Of a stretch of DNA of 64,000 nucleotides, positions 16,772 through 24,325 are shown piece by piece. The notes under the pieces were generated by a model, which did no database searches, was not told where the DNA came from, and saw nothing but the letters and a program-made list of their open reading frames with translations. The stretch is taken from assembly GCF_029946515.1 (NCBI RefSeq), contig NZ_JARZHH010000045.1, forward strand, positions 1-64,000. The letters are read 5' to 3'. Both the position numbers and the translations under genes were made by a program. How positions within the stretch are numbered: the first letter of the stretch is position 1; every line of letters starts with the position of its first letter. The stretch comes from Polyangium sp. 6x1. Lineage in GTDB: Bacteria > Myxococcota_A > Polyangia > Polyangiales > Polyangiaceae.

Positions 16772-18008
16772 AATAGATCACACGTCCCTTCTTTTTGAGA
16801 ACTTCCTCGTACTTCTGTATCTGGCGTTTGCCTGCTTCTCTGCCCGTCGGCGTGTTCGGCTTGAGCTCAATCGGATGCCCTTTGGGCGTGACCGCGTCGG
16901 GTTTCACGTACGTGCCACCCTCCACCTTGATATGCGGTTCGGGTTTCCACCCCTCTCCCCTCTTCGCCTCGACCTTCTTCTTGAACTCCTCATGCGCCTC
17001 CCTCCCGCGCTTGGCCGCCGGCGTCTCGCCTCCCCGCTTCGGTTTGGCCTGCGCTGGTGGGTCCGCCGCGCTCCCGCTGCCCGCCTGCCCCGACGCCGCG
17101 CCGTTCGGCTTCGAGACCGGCTTCGTCCTCGTCTTGACCGTCGTCGTCTTCGGCGCGGGCTGCGGCGAGCCGCTCCCCGTTGACAACGACTGCCCGTCGT
17201 GCGTCTCGGCGGGCTTCTTCTTGGACTTCGGAACGAAGTTCGGATGCCGCGCATGGCAAAGCCCCTGGAGGCACTCCCTGGCTCGATCTTCCGCGAGCGC
17301 GGAGGTATCCGCCGGGCTGAGCCCCCAGTCTTCGTACTCCTGCGCCACGCGCTCGGGCAACTCCATCCGCTCGGGCGGCTTGACCTCGCGAGGCACAGGC
17401 GGCTGTTTGTCCGCGGCGACCTGCTCCGTGCGGGCCCGGTGGACGAGCACCCTCGTACAAGCATGTGCGCCCGTCCCGCTCCGTCTCCTCGTCTGCCCCG
17501 GCTCCCGATACGCCGTGCATCGCTTTCGCTCCGGCGCTCTCACGATCGGTCGCGGCAGCGGCTTCGGCCGCTCGACCTCCTTGGCCTCGTCCTTCTTCTC
17601 TTCGGCCTCTCTGGCCTTCACCTTCGCCGCGACGACGACGCGCGGCTTCGACGGCGGGTTCCGTGCAGGGCATTCGAGCTTGTTGTACGGAATCGGCAAA
17701 AGCCTCGCGCTCGCTGGAGGCGACTCCGGATCGAATACATAAACGGGGCTGCCTTCGCGCCTCGCGAGATCCACTTCCCGGACCCCGAAGAAGGGCGTGC
17801 CGTCGGCGGTCACCCCCCAGATTCGCTTGTCTTTCGATACGTTCGGCGGACGTACGCAGACGTGGACGACATTCGGCGCCTCGAAGATCCGGGCCATGGT
17901 GGGATCGCGCGCGGAGGCGCATCCGAACAAGAGCAAGACGAGCCACAGGACAACGAGCGCCCTGACGAGGAAATGCCAATGGCGAGCCCAAACCGTCGAT
18001 CGTCGCAT
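16761..18008 (-). CDS. Lipoprotein toxin with PD-(D/E)XK nuclease tip
   Basis: A 415-residue predicted lipoprotein with a lipobox LLFGC at Cys30. Residues 31-130 form a possible ordered domain (VVHVCVRPPNVSKDKRIWGV), residues 130-330 are a Lys/Pro/Glu-rich linker, and the last 80 residues are a compact domain. That domain starts AAKRGREAHEEFKKKV and has Asp371 (KPDAV), Glu381-x-Lys383 (IELKP) and Gln396/Gln398 with Tyr400 (RQIQKY), followed by RVIYYDP. The D...ExK...Q-xxx-Y set marks a restriction-endonuclease-fold nuclease used as a toxin tip in polymorphic toxins. The lipid anchor plus swappable toxin tip is the design of Myxococcus SitA proteins, which spread by outer-membrane exchange. 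The downstream DUF4304 gene overlaps it. Toxicity has not been shown. Confidence 0.85.
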   Translation of the reverse strand: MRRSTVWARHWHFLVRALVVLWLVLLLFGCASARDPTMARIFEAPNVVHVCVRPPNVSKDKRIWGVTADGTPFFGVREVDLARREGSPVYVFDPESPPASARLLPIPYNKLECPARNPPSKPRVVVAAKVKAREAEEKKDEAKEVERPKPLPRPIVRAPERKRCTAYREPGQTRRRSGTGAHACTRVLVHRARTEQVAADKQPPVPREVKPPERMELPERVAQEYEDWGLSPADTSALAEDRARECLQGLCHARHPNFVPKSKKKPAETHDGQSLSTGSGSPQPAPKTTTVKTRTKPVSKPNGAASGQAGSGSAADPPAQAKPKRGGETPAAKRGREAHEEFKKKVEAKRGEGWKPEPHIKVEGGTYVKPDAVTPKGHPIELKPNTPTGREAGKRQIQKYEEVLKKKGRVIYYDP

Positions 18009-18168
18009 GGACCGCTCCCATCTCTCGGAATGGACCAGCCCTCACCCCCATCGGCAGGCGGCCATCCGAGCAAGATCGGACGGTGCGCCGCTCGTCGGCC
18101 ACCGTCAACGCGGGCCCTCGCTACTTTCCTCTTTCCCTTTACGTCCCTTCCGTCGTAACCTCCCACCC

Positions 18169-19035
18169 ATGTCCATCGAACCCATCTACACCCTCGCCGA
18201 TATCGTCTCCCGCCTCGGCGACGCCGCCGAACCCGAGGCGCGGCTGGAGCTCGAAGGGCTCCGCAATGACGATTTCATCGCGAAGGGTCGGCGGATCGGC
18301 ACGCCTCGCCTGGCGAAGGAGCTCGCGCGGAATTACGGCGCCCTCGCCGATTGGCTCCCGACCGCCAAGGCCGAGCAGCTCGACCTCCTCGGGTTCGTCT
18401 CCGCGGATTGGCTCCGCATCGCCGCCTGGACCGCGCGGCAATCGGAGATCCATTACGACGCCAATCAGAAAGGCGCGTCCCTCGGCGCCGCGGAGAAACA
18501 AATTCGGCAAACGCGGGCCGAGGAGCTCGGCTCCGAGGCGAAGCTCGCGCGCGACAGGCTCCGCGGCGCCCTGCTCCACCTCGCCGGCGGCATTCCCGCC
18601 TGGGTGACGAAAATCGAGGCGGCCTACGCCACGCCAGGTACCCAGAGCCCCCTCACCGACGCCCTCGTCGCCCTCTGCGACGTCGCCGACGCCATGCTCT
18701 CGGATTCATCCTCCGGCATGCTGAGCCGCCGCGCTCGCAATCGATTGACCAAGGTCGCGGTGCAAACCTACCGCGACCTCGCCGCCACCGCCGCACAAGC
18801 CCTCCGCGACGCCGCCTCGGTCGCTCCCACCGCGCCCGTGTCGCAATCGCAGGTCGACCTCTGGGACGGCATCGCCATCACGTTCTTCGAGCAGCTCGTC
18901 GACGCCCTCGAACAGGCCCGCGAAGTGGACCCCACGATCCCGGCGCCCTCGATCATCGGATTGCGGGGCTGGTTCCGCCGCGCGTCCCGCAAGAACCGGG
19001 ACGACGCCGAGGCCAGCACGAGCGGCGCCGGCTGA
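18169..19035 (+). CDS. Hypothetical helical protein
   Basis: A 288-residue protein I do not recognise. The ATG at 18169 follows a pyrimidine-rich leader with no clear ribosome binding site; the frame is open further upstream, overlapping the divergent toxin gene, but codon pattern and a sensible N-terminus (MSIEPIYTLADIVSRLGDA) favour this start. The composition predicts a largely alpha-helical soluble protein (EIHYDANQKGASLGAAEKQI, DALVALCDVADAML). The tail is Arg/Lys-rich (RGWFRRASRKNRDD). No signal peptide or membrane segment is seen. It is divergent from the toxin-immunity pair, with about 160 bases between them, and is followed by a strong hairpin. Confidence 0.7.
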   Translation: MSIEPIYTLADIVSRLGDAAEPEARLELEGLRNDDFIAKGRRIGTPRLAKELARNYGALADWLPTAKAEQLDLLGFVSADWLRIAAWTARQSEIHYDANQKGASLGAAEKQIRQTRAEELGSEAKLARDRLRGALLHLAGGIPAWVTKIEAAYATPGTQSPLTDALVALCDVADAMLSDSSSGMLSRRARNRLTKVAVQTYRDLAATAAQALRDAASVAPTAPVSQSQVDLWDGIAITFFEQLVDALEQAREVDPTIPAPSIIGLRGWFRRASRKNRDDAEASTSGAG

Positions 19036-19056
19036 CCGCCACAACATCGGTTCCGC

Positions 19057-19095
19057 TTGGGGGCTACGCTCGGACGAGCCGAGCTACGCCCCCAA
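19057..19095 (+). terminator. Structured hairpin after the 288-residue gene
   Basis: TTGGGGGC (19057-19064) pairs with GCCCCCAA (19088-19095); a TAC/TAC internal loop separates this 8-bp stem from a 6-bp stem GCTCGG/CCGAGC capped by the loop ACGAG. It starts 22 bases after the stop codon. The same plan, with compensatory base changes, follows the genes ending at 55118 and 60175. There is no T run, so termination is inferred; a REP-like 3' stabiliser is the alternative. Confidence 0.65.
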
Positions 19096-19334
19096 ACCCC
19101 CGCCCCTCCGCCACAACCCCTCTCCGGCGCGCCACCACACCCCTCCCGCGCGCCGCAAGCCCTCACCTCTCCCCGAGCACGCGCCTCCGCGCGTCGGGCA
19201 CGCCGCCCCCCCTGCGCCACCCTCCCCCCGAGCGCCCGCCACAACGCTCCGGGGGACCGCCACAAGGTCCCCGCCGGTCACGGACACGCGGTCGGAAAAG
19301 CCGGACATCCCCCCCGGTCGCCGGAACATGCGAC
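19096..19334. other. C-rich intergenic stretch
   Basis: About 240 bases with strong C excess on the plus strand and no convincing gene. It holds three of four copies of the 9-mer CCGCCACAA (the first at 19036-19044, then 19108, 19236 and 19257). A 114-codon open frame across it has a Pro/Ala/Arg composition typical of a non-coding high-GC strand. Nothing else is recognised. Confidence 0.4.
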
Positions 19335-19365
19335 AAAAAAGATGAGCCCGGCTCTCACCGGGCTC
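19335..19365 (-). terminator. Rho-independent terminator of the 6S RNA gene
   Basis: On the minus strand a perfect 8-bp stem GAGCCCGG/CCGGGCTC (19365-19344) with a 6-base loop is followed by ATCTTTTTTG, the T run lying at 19340-19335. This is the only textbook stem plus T run noticed in the window. It lies just beyond the 3' end of the 6S RNA. Confidence 0.85.
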
Positions 19366-19380
19366 GAAGAAGAGTTCCTT

Positions 19381-19550
19381 ACCGCCGTAATCGTGGGTTG
19401 ATGGCTTGAACCCCTAGCTTGCGGCTAGGTGGGTGCCCGATGTGCCGCTTTAGGCTTCCCGATGACGTCTCGGGCCTAGCTCACCACGACAGCGTAGTGG
19501 GCCCCTGGTTCAGGCTTACTCGGGATTCAATTGCCAATCACCTCACGGAG
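19381..19550 (-). ncRNA. ssrS: 6S RNA
   Basis: A 6S RNA, the promoter-mimicking RNA that binds the housekeeping RNA polymerase holoenzyme. On the minus strand, a closing arm GCCTGAACC (19515-19507) pairs with GGTTCAAGC (19412-19404). The 3' side of the central bubble holds the typical small hairpin CCTAGC-CGCAA-GCTAGG (19429-19413). The apical arm is GCTAGGC with GCCTAAAGC, capped by CCCGA-loop-TCGGG (19474-19458); GGGAAGCCTAAAGC mirrors the E. coli CCGAGAAGCCUUAAAAC. The ends are approximate because the outermost helix is only partly clear. A terminator with a T run follows. The flanking genes are unrelated; the usual ygfA-type neighbour is absent. Confidence 0.88.
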
Positions 19551-19735
19551 AACAGCAGAGGGAACAGCGATACCCTACCACCCCCGAGGCCAACGCGGAA
19601 GCCCGAACACGAGCCGGAACGAAGCGAAACGACCGCAACGTCGATGACAGACGGTACGTTTTCCCACAAGATGACAGACGCGCGCCTCGTGCTCGTCCGT
19701 TGACAGGCGCGGCGCGGGGGCCGTTAGTGGGCGCC

Positions 19736-22603
19736 ATGCGTACCACGTCCCCCTTTCGTCGAATCCTTTTCGCTTTTTCTGTCGTGCCGGTCGTGTTGCC
19801 GCTCGCATGCAGCCGCGCCGATACCCCGAAGGCGCTCACCCTGAATACGTCCGCGTCGGCGCTCACGGCGCCACGCTGGGACGTGGCGCCGCCGATGAAC
19901 GTCGCGCGGAATGGGCACACGGCGACGCGCTTGTCCGACGGAAGGGTCCTCGCGGCGGGCGGCGGGAGCGCCACGGCCGAGGTGTATGACCCCACCACGA
20001 ATACGTGGACGCTCATCGCATCCATGAGCACGACGCGCACGCACCATAGCGCGACGCTCTTGCCGAGCGGAAATGTCCTCGTGGCCGGCGGAGGTAGCGA
20101 CGCGGTCGAGCTCTACGATCCGGTCATGAATACGTGGACGAGCGTCGCGCCCATGCTCGAGCCTCGCGCAGGGCATTCCGCGACACTCTTGCCCAATGGA
20201 AACCTCCTCGTGGCCGGCGGGGAAAACGACGGGATCACGCTCTCCACCTCCGAGCTCTACGATCCGGCCGCGGACACGTGGACCAGCGCCGGCCTCATGG
20301 AATTCATCCGCAGCTTCCATACCGCGACGTTGCTCCCGAACGGCAAGGTCCTCGTGGTGGCCGGCGCGGAGGATGGAGTCCCTACCAACACGACGGAGCT
20401 CTACGATCCTGCCACGGATACGTGGACCTTCGACGGCGTCATCCAGAACCGCGAGAGCCATATCGCGACGCTGCTCGACAACGGCAAGGTGCTCGTCACC
20501 GGCGGATATACCGAATACGGCGGCGAGGGCTTCAGCAGCAACAATCGCAGCGCCATCCTCTACGACCCGGCGACCCATGCATGGTCGAACACGACGCCGA
20601 TGACCGTCGCCCGCGACGACCACAAGGCAAGCCTCCTCCCCGACGGGCGGGTGCTCGTGACCGGCGGCGGCCCGATGACCGAGCTCTACGATCCCGCGAC
20701 CGGGACGTGGTCGCTCGGCAAATTCCTGAACACGAACCGCAGCGGCCACCATGCCACGGTGCTCGCGGACGGACGTATCCTCGTGACCGGCGGCGGCACC
20801 TCGAGCGCCGAGCTGCTCACCCTCGCGGCCCCGGGCGCTGGTTGCCTCTTCGACGGCGAATGCGCGAGCGGCTTCTGCATCGACGGCGTCTGCTGCAATG
20901 CGGCGTGCGACGCGGGCGCGTGCGACGCCTGCGCGGCGAGCAAGGGCGCGTCCGCGGACGGGACGTGCACCCCGCTGAGCGGGGCAACCTGCGGCAGCGC
21001 CGACGGTTGCACGGCGAATGGCGTCTGCGAGGCAGGCGCCTGCGTCGGGGATGCCCCCGTCGGCTGCCAATCCACATGGACGCCGGCCGGAAGCATGTCC
21101 GTTGCGCATCAGGAGGGCACGTGGGCCGAGCTCGCCGATGGCCGCGTGCTCATCGCAGGTGGAATCAACAACGACTGGGACGATAACCCGTCCGTGCAGA
21201 TCTACGATCCGGCGACGAATGCCTGGAGCGACGCCGCGCCGCTCCTGCATCTGCGACGCTACGCGAAATCGGTCCGGGTCTCGTCCGGCGAGATCCTGGT
21301 GGTGGGCGGCGATTCCCCGTCCTCGGCGGAGCTCTACGATCCGGCGAGCAATACGTGGACGATGACCGGCGCCATGGCCGTGCACCACGATACGAGCGTC
21401 GTGCTGGTACGGCTCGCCAATGAGCGAATCCTCGCGGTGGGCGGCGGGACGGCGGCCGCGGAGCTTTACGATCCGGCGACGAAAACGTGGAGCGCGACGG
21501 GCTCGCTCGGCGTGGCGCGCTCGGGGCATTCGGCGGTCGTCCTTTCGGGGGGAAAGGTGCTGGTGACCGGCGGCAGTGGGAACCCGGCGACGGCGGAGAT
21601 GTATGATCCGGCGACGGGGATGTTCTCCCCGGCCGGGACGCTCACGTTCGCGCATGCAAAACACCAGGCGACGGGCCTCCAAGACGGCCGCGTGCTCGTG
21701 GTGAGCGGGGACGGCGCCGAGCGATATGATCCGGCGACGAATGCATGGACGCCGACGCAGGCTCTGCTCATGCCGCCCCATGAATTCACGACGACACGCC
21801 TCGACGATGGCCGGGTGCTGGTCGCGGGCGCGCGGAACGTGCCGCACGCGCAGGTGTACGATCCGGCGACGAACGACTGGACGGTGACCGGGCACCTCGG
21901 CGTCGCGCGCGGGCGCCACACGGCCATGTTGCTCGGAAACGGAATGGTGCTGCTCACGGGCGGCAGGGAACGGACGGGCGGCAACGAGTGCCCGCTCCGC
22001 AGCGCCGCCGTGTACAACCCGGTCACGAATGACTGGACGCCGATGTCGAGCATGAGCAAATCGCGCACCTATCCCGCCGCCGTTCGGCTCGAAGGCAATC
22101 GTGTGCTGGTCTTCGGAGGAATGCAGGAGGGCTGCTCGTCCGGAGACGGCGACCCGGCCGCCCACGAGAGCGCAGAGATTTACGAAGGCGGCGTGACGCC
22201 GGACGGCAGCGGTGGCGCGGGCGGTATGGGCGGCGCTGGCGGCACGGGCGGTATGGCAGGCTCGGGCGGTATGGCTGGCGCGGGCGGTGCCGGCGGCGCA
22301 GGCGGTATGGCTGGCGCGGGCGGTGCCGGCGGCGCAGCCGGTGCCGGAGGTATGGGCGGCGCAGGCGGTATGGCTGGCGCGGGCGGTATGGCTGGCGCGG
22401 GCGGTGCCGGTGGAATGGCAGGCTCGGGCGGTACCGGCGGTATGGCGGGCTCCGGTGGAACCGCTGGCGCGGGCGGAACCGGCGGAGGCACGGGCGGCGA
22501 CTCGGGTTGCCACGTGGCCAGCGGACCCGTCGAGAACACGGGACGCGGGCTCGCGGCCCTCGTGGCCCTCGGCGCCCTCTTTGCGCGCCGCCGCAAGCGC
22601 TGA
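19736..22603 (+). CDS. Kelch-repeat surface lipoprotein, MYXO-CTERM-like tail
   Basis: A 955-residue exported protein. The ATG at 19736 gives a signal ending LPLACSR, a lipobox. Two Kelch beta-propellers follow, each built of repeats ending YDPATNTW and containing RVLVTGG; they are separated around residues 363-445 by a Cys-rich module (CLFDGECASGFCIDGVCC). After residue 820 comes about 100 residues of Gly/Ala/Met/Ser repeat (GGMAGAGGAGG). The extreme C-terminus has a Cys, a short hydrophobic helix (GLAALVALGALFA) and RRRKR, the plan of the MYXO-CTERM sorting signal. Having both a lipobox and a C-terminal sorting signal is odd. It is probably surface-displayed and binds protein or glycan. Antisense frames as long as 963 codons are shadows. 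Confidence 0.9.
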   Translation: MRTTSPFRRILFAFSVVPVVLPLACSRADTPKALTLNTSASALTAPRWDVAPPMNVARNGHTATRLSDGRVLAAGGGSATAEVYDPTTNTWTLIASMSTTRTHHSATLLPSGNVLVAGGGSDAVELYDPVMNTWTSVAPMLEPRAGHSATLLPNGNLLVAGGENDGITLSTSELYDPAADTWTSAGLMEFIRSFHTATLLPNGKVLVVAGAEDGVPTNTTELYDPATDTWTFDGVIQNRESHIATLLDNGKVLVTGGYTEYGGEGFSSNNRSAILYDPATHAWSNTTPMTVARDDHKASLLPDGRVLVTGGGPMTELYDPATGTWSLGKFLNTNRSGHHATVLADGRILVTGGGTSSAELLTLAAPGAGCLFDGECASGFCIDGVCCNAACDAGACDACAASKGASADGTCTPLSGATCGSADGCTANGVCEAGACVGDAPVGCQSTWTPAGSMSVAHQEGTWAELADGRVLIAGGINNDWDDNPSVQIYDPATNAWSDAAPLLHLRRYAKSVRVSSGEILVVGGDSPSSAELYDPASNTWTMTGAMAVHHDTSVVLVRLANERILAVGGGTAAAELYDPATKTWSATGSLGVARSGHSAVVLSGGKVLVTGGSGNPATAEMYDPATGMFSPAGTLTFAHAKHQATGLQDGRVLVVSGDGAERYDPATNAWTPTQALLMPPHEFTTTRLDDGRVLVAGARNVPHAQVYDPATNDWTVTGHLGVARGRHTAMLLGNGMVLLTGGRERTGGNECPLRSAAVYNPVTNDWTPMSSMSKSRTYPAAVRLEGNRVLVFGGMQEGCSSGDGDPAAHESAEIYEGGVTPDGSGGAGGMGGAGGTGGMAGSGGMAGAGGAGGAGGMAGAGGAGGAAGAGGMGGAGGMAGAGGMAGAGGAGGMAGSGGTGGMAGSGGTAGAGGTGGGTGGDSGCHVASGPVENTGRGLAALVALGALFARRRKR
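22204..22498 (+). repeat. Gly-rich coding microrepeat
   Basis: In-frame degenerate repeats of 6-15 bases (GGCGCGGGCGGTATGGCT-like units) encode Gly-Gly-Ala/Met/Thr/Ser stretches between the second propeller and the C-terminal anchor of the Kelch protein. It is a flexible spacer region likely to vary in length between strains by slippage. It is not a CRISPR array, since there are no unique spacers. Confidence 0.85.
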
Positions 22604-22815
22604 AGCGCTCCCCATACACGACGAGACGCCCCGACGTCGCGTAACTCAACGCACGATCGTCAGCATCCTTCGCCGAGCCCACAACGGCGCTGTCCATAAC
22701 ACAATTGGCGTTGTTTTCCGGCTCACGGCGAATTACGCTATCGATGTCGACGCCGCAGGAGGGCGCATTCCGTGCCCTCCGTACGGCGATTTTCTTGCGC
22801 TCGCCGAGGTGTCCC

Positions 22816-23472
22816 ATGAAGATCGAGATCGAGCCACGCCTCTACTTCTACCGCAGCGTCTACGAGACCAAAGAGGAGAAGAAGCTGGTCACGGACTGCT
22901 TGACGTTGTCGCACGGCGCGACCTATGAGAACTCCGGCTACTTCACCGTGCCGCAGGGCGTCACGATTCACTTTTTCACGCCCCCCGGCGTCCCCCTCCC
23001 GGGCAGCGTGACGGACCTCATTCTGAGGGACAGCCACCTGTTGCACGAAGACGTCACGGCAGGAAAGCAGTGCCCCAATTACTACCTGTCGAAGGTGGTG
23101 AATACGAAGGCCGCGCCGGAAGACTACAAGGCGATCGAAGGCCTCATGTACTCCGCCTACCAAGGCGTCATAACGCACGGTTATCGCCGGAAAGACCCGC
23201 GAGACAAAGACTGGAACGAAAAGGACGGCACATGGGCCGGCACGAACATCGTGCGATGGGCCCCGCACGTCGTCACCGTGCGATCACGCTCCATCTTCAC
23301 AGGGTATTTGAAGGTCATCTCCCTGCGCGAAGTGCTCGAAATCGTGCTGAACAAATACCGTCACATCACGGATTTTTATGTGGCCGCGTGCCGCGTTCAC
23401 ATCGTCTCCAGCGGGCTCGGTGGGCTCGGCGAATCGAAGGTCCCGCCCGCCCTCGCCCCGAAGCCCCATTGA
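22816..23472 (+). CDS. Possible Stv-type putative adhesin
   Basis: A 218-residue protein without a signal peptide. The N-terminal half has TLSHGATYENSGYFTVPQG and VTIHFFTPPGVPLPG, followed by NYYLSKVVN; a serine-histidine-glycine turn, a F-x-V-P strand and H-F-[FY]-x-P-x-G resemble what I recall of the Stv 'putative adhesin' domain found in type III/VI-linked and toxin-like proteins. The match is from memory and moderate. The C-terminal half (RSRSIFTGYLKVISLREVLE, then HITDFYVAACRVH) reads as an alpha/beta segment. The start MKIEIEPRLYFY follows GAGGTGTCCC; an upstream in-frame start at 22705 is less likely. It may be monocistronic, with a weak promoter-like TTGTTT-17-TACGCT at 22711-22739. 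Confidence 0.7.
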   Translation: MKIEIEPRLYFYRSVYETKEEKKLVTDCLTLSHGATYENSGYFTVPQGVTIHFFTPPGVPLPGSVTDLILRDSHLLHEDVTAGKQCPNYYLSKVVNTKAAPEDYKAIEGLMYSAYQGVITHGYRRKDPRDKDWNEKDGTWAGTNIVRWAPHVVTVRSRSIFTGYLKVISLREVLEIVLNKYRHITDFYVAACRVHIVSSGLGGLGESKVPPALAPKPH

Positions 23473-23482
23473 TTCTCACCCG

Positions 23483-24325
23483 CTACGCGTTGATCGCCTC
23501 GACGAGCGCGTCGTGCAGGTGCCCATTCGACACGGCGATGTGCCCCTGGTGATAGTCCGGCACCCTGCCCTCCAGCGACGTGATCCGACCCCGCGCCGCC
23601 AGCACCACCGCGCAGCCCGCCGCCACGTCCCAGATGTTGAGCTTGCGCTCCCAGTAACCGTCGTACGTCCCGTCGGCCACCATGCACAGGTCGATCGCGG
23701 CGCTCCCGCAACGCCGCACGCCCTGCACCACGTGCTTCACGCTCATGAACGAGTGGAAATTGTTCGCAGGCGCGACATTACGCACCGTCGGAAAACCCGT
23801 CGCGACGAGCGCGTCTTCGAGCCGCAACGTCGGGCTCACGCCGCATCGTTGACCGTTGCGGCGCGCCTCGCCGTGCCGGCCCGAGCGGCCCGACACGCTC
23901 ACGGGCTCGCCCACCCAGCCGCTCCAGCGAAGGCTGAGCGCCGGCGCAACGACCGCGCCCGCGATCGGCTCGTCGCCGTCGAAGAGGCCGACGGAGATGC
24001 TCCAGAACGGGTGGCCGTGCACGAAGTTCGTCGTGCCGTCGAGCGGGTCGACGTACCAGACGAGGCCGCTGCGCAAGGCCATCGGCGCGAAGCCATCGCC
24101 GCGCTCTTCGCCCACGACCGGGATGCCGGGGGCGAGCGAGCCGAGGCGCATGGCAATCATGTCCTCGCTCGCGCGGTCGTACTCGGTGACGAGGTCGGAA
24201 GGGCCCTTCGACTCGACGGGCGGGCGTGATCGGAAGCCGGCGCTCACGAGCGCGCCCGCCTCCTCGGCCACGAGCTGCGCGATGGCGGCAAACTGCGCGC
24301 GCTCGCCCGTCGTCGTGCTCTTCAT
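23483..24325 (-). CDS. Inositol monophosphatase family protein
   Basis: A 280-residue metal-dependent phosphatase of the IMPase/SuhB/CysQ superfamily. Metal ligands are visible in GEE (72-74), DPLDGT (93-98) and WDVAAG (232-237). The order and spacing fit inositol-1-phosphatase or fructose/histidinol-phosphatase relatives; the exact phosphate ester cannot be told from sequence. The start ATG overlaps the stop of mpl by four bases (ATGA), so the two are translationally coupled, which suggests a shared role in envelope or cell-wall metabolism. It is convergent with the gene at 22816, with only 10 bases between the stops. Confidence 0.92.
   Translation of the reverse strand: MKSTTTGERAQFAAIAQLVAEEAGALVSAGFRSRPPVESKGPSDLVTEYDRASEDMIAMRLGSLAPGIPVVGEERGDGFAPMALRSGLVWYVDPLDGTTNFVHGHPFWSISVGLFDGDEPIAGAVVAPALSLRWSGWVGEPVSVSGRSGRHGEARRNGQRCGVSPTLRLEDALVATGFPTVRNVAPANNFHSFMSVKHVVQGVRRCGSAAIDLCMVADGTYDGYWERKLNIWDVAAGCAVVLAARGRITSLEGRVPDYHQGHIAVSNGHLHDALVEAINA

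Noticed and set aside
19057-19401. 114-codon frame on the plus strand
   Set aside because: Pro/Ala/Arg composition, runs through a hairpin, the C-rich region and the 6S terminator; no ribosome binding site.
22204-22498. Possible CRISPR or minisatellite
   Set aside because: Units are degenerate and in frame, encoding a Gly-rich linker; no unique spacers.
19724-22615. Open frame of 963 codons antisense to the Kelch gene
   Set aside because: Its composition (His/Arg/Ala-rich, no domain) is the usual shadow of a GC-rich repeat gene, while the plus strand has signal, Kelch repeats and C-terminal tail.
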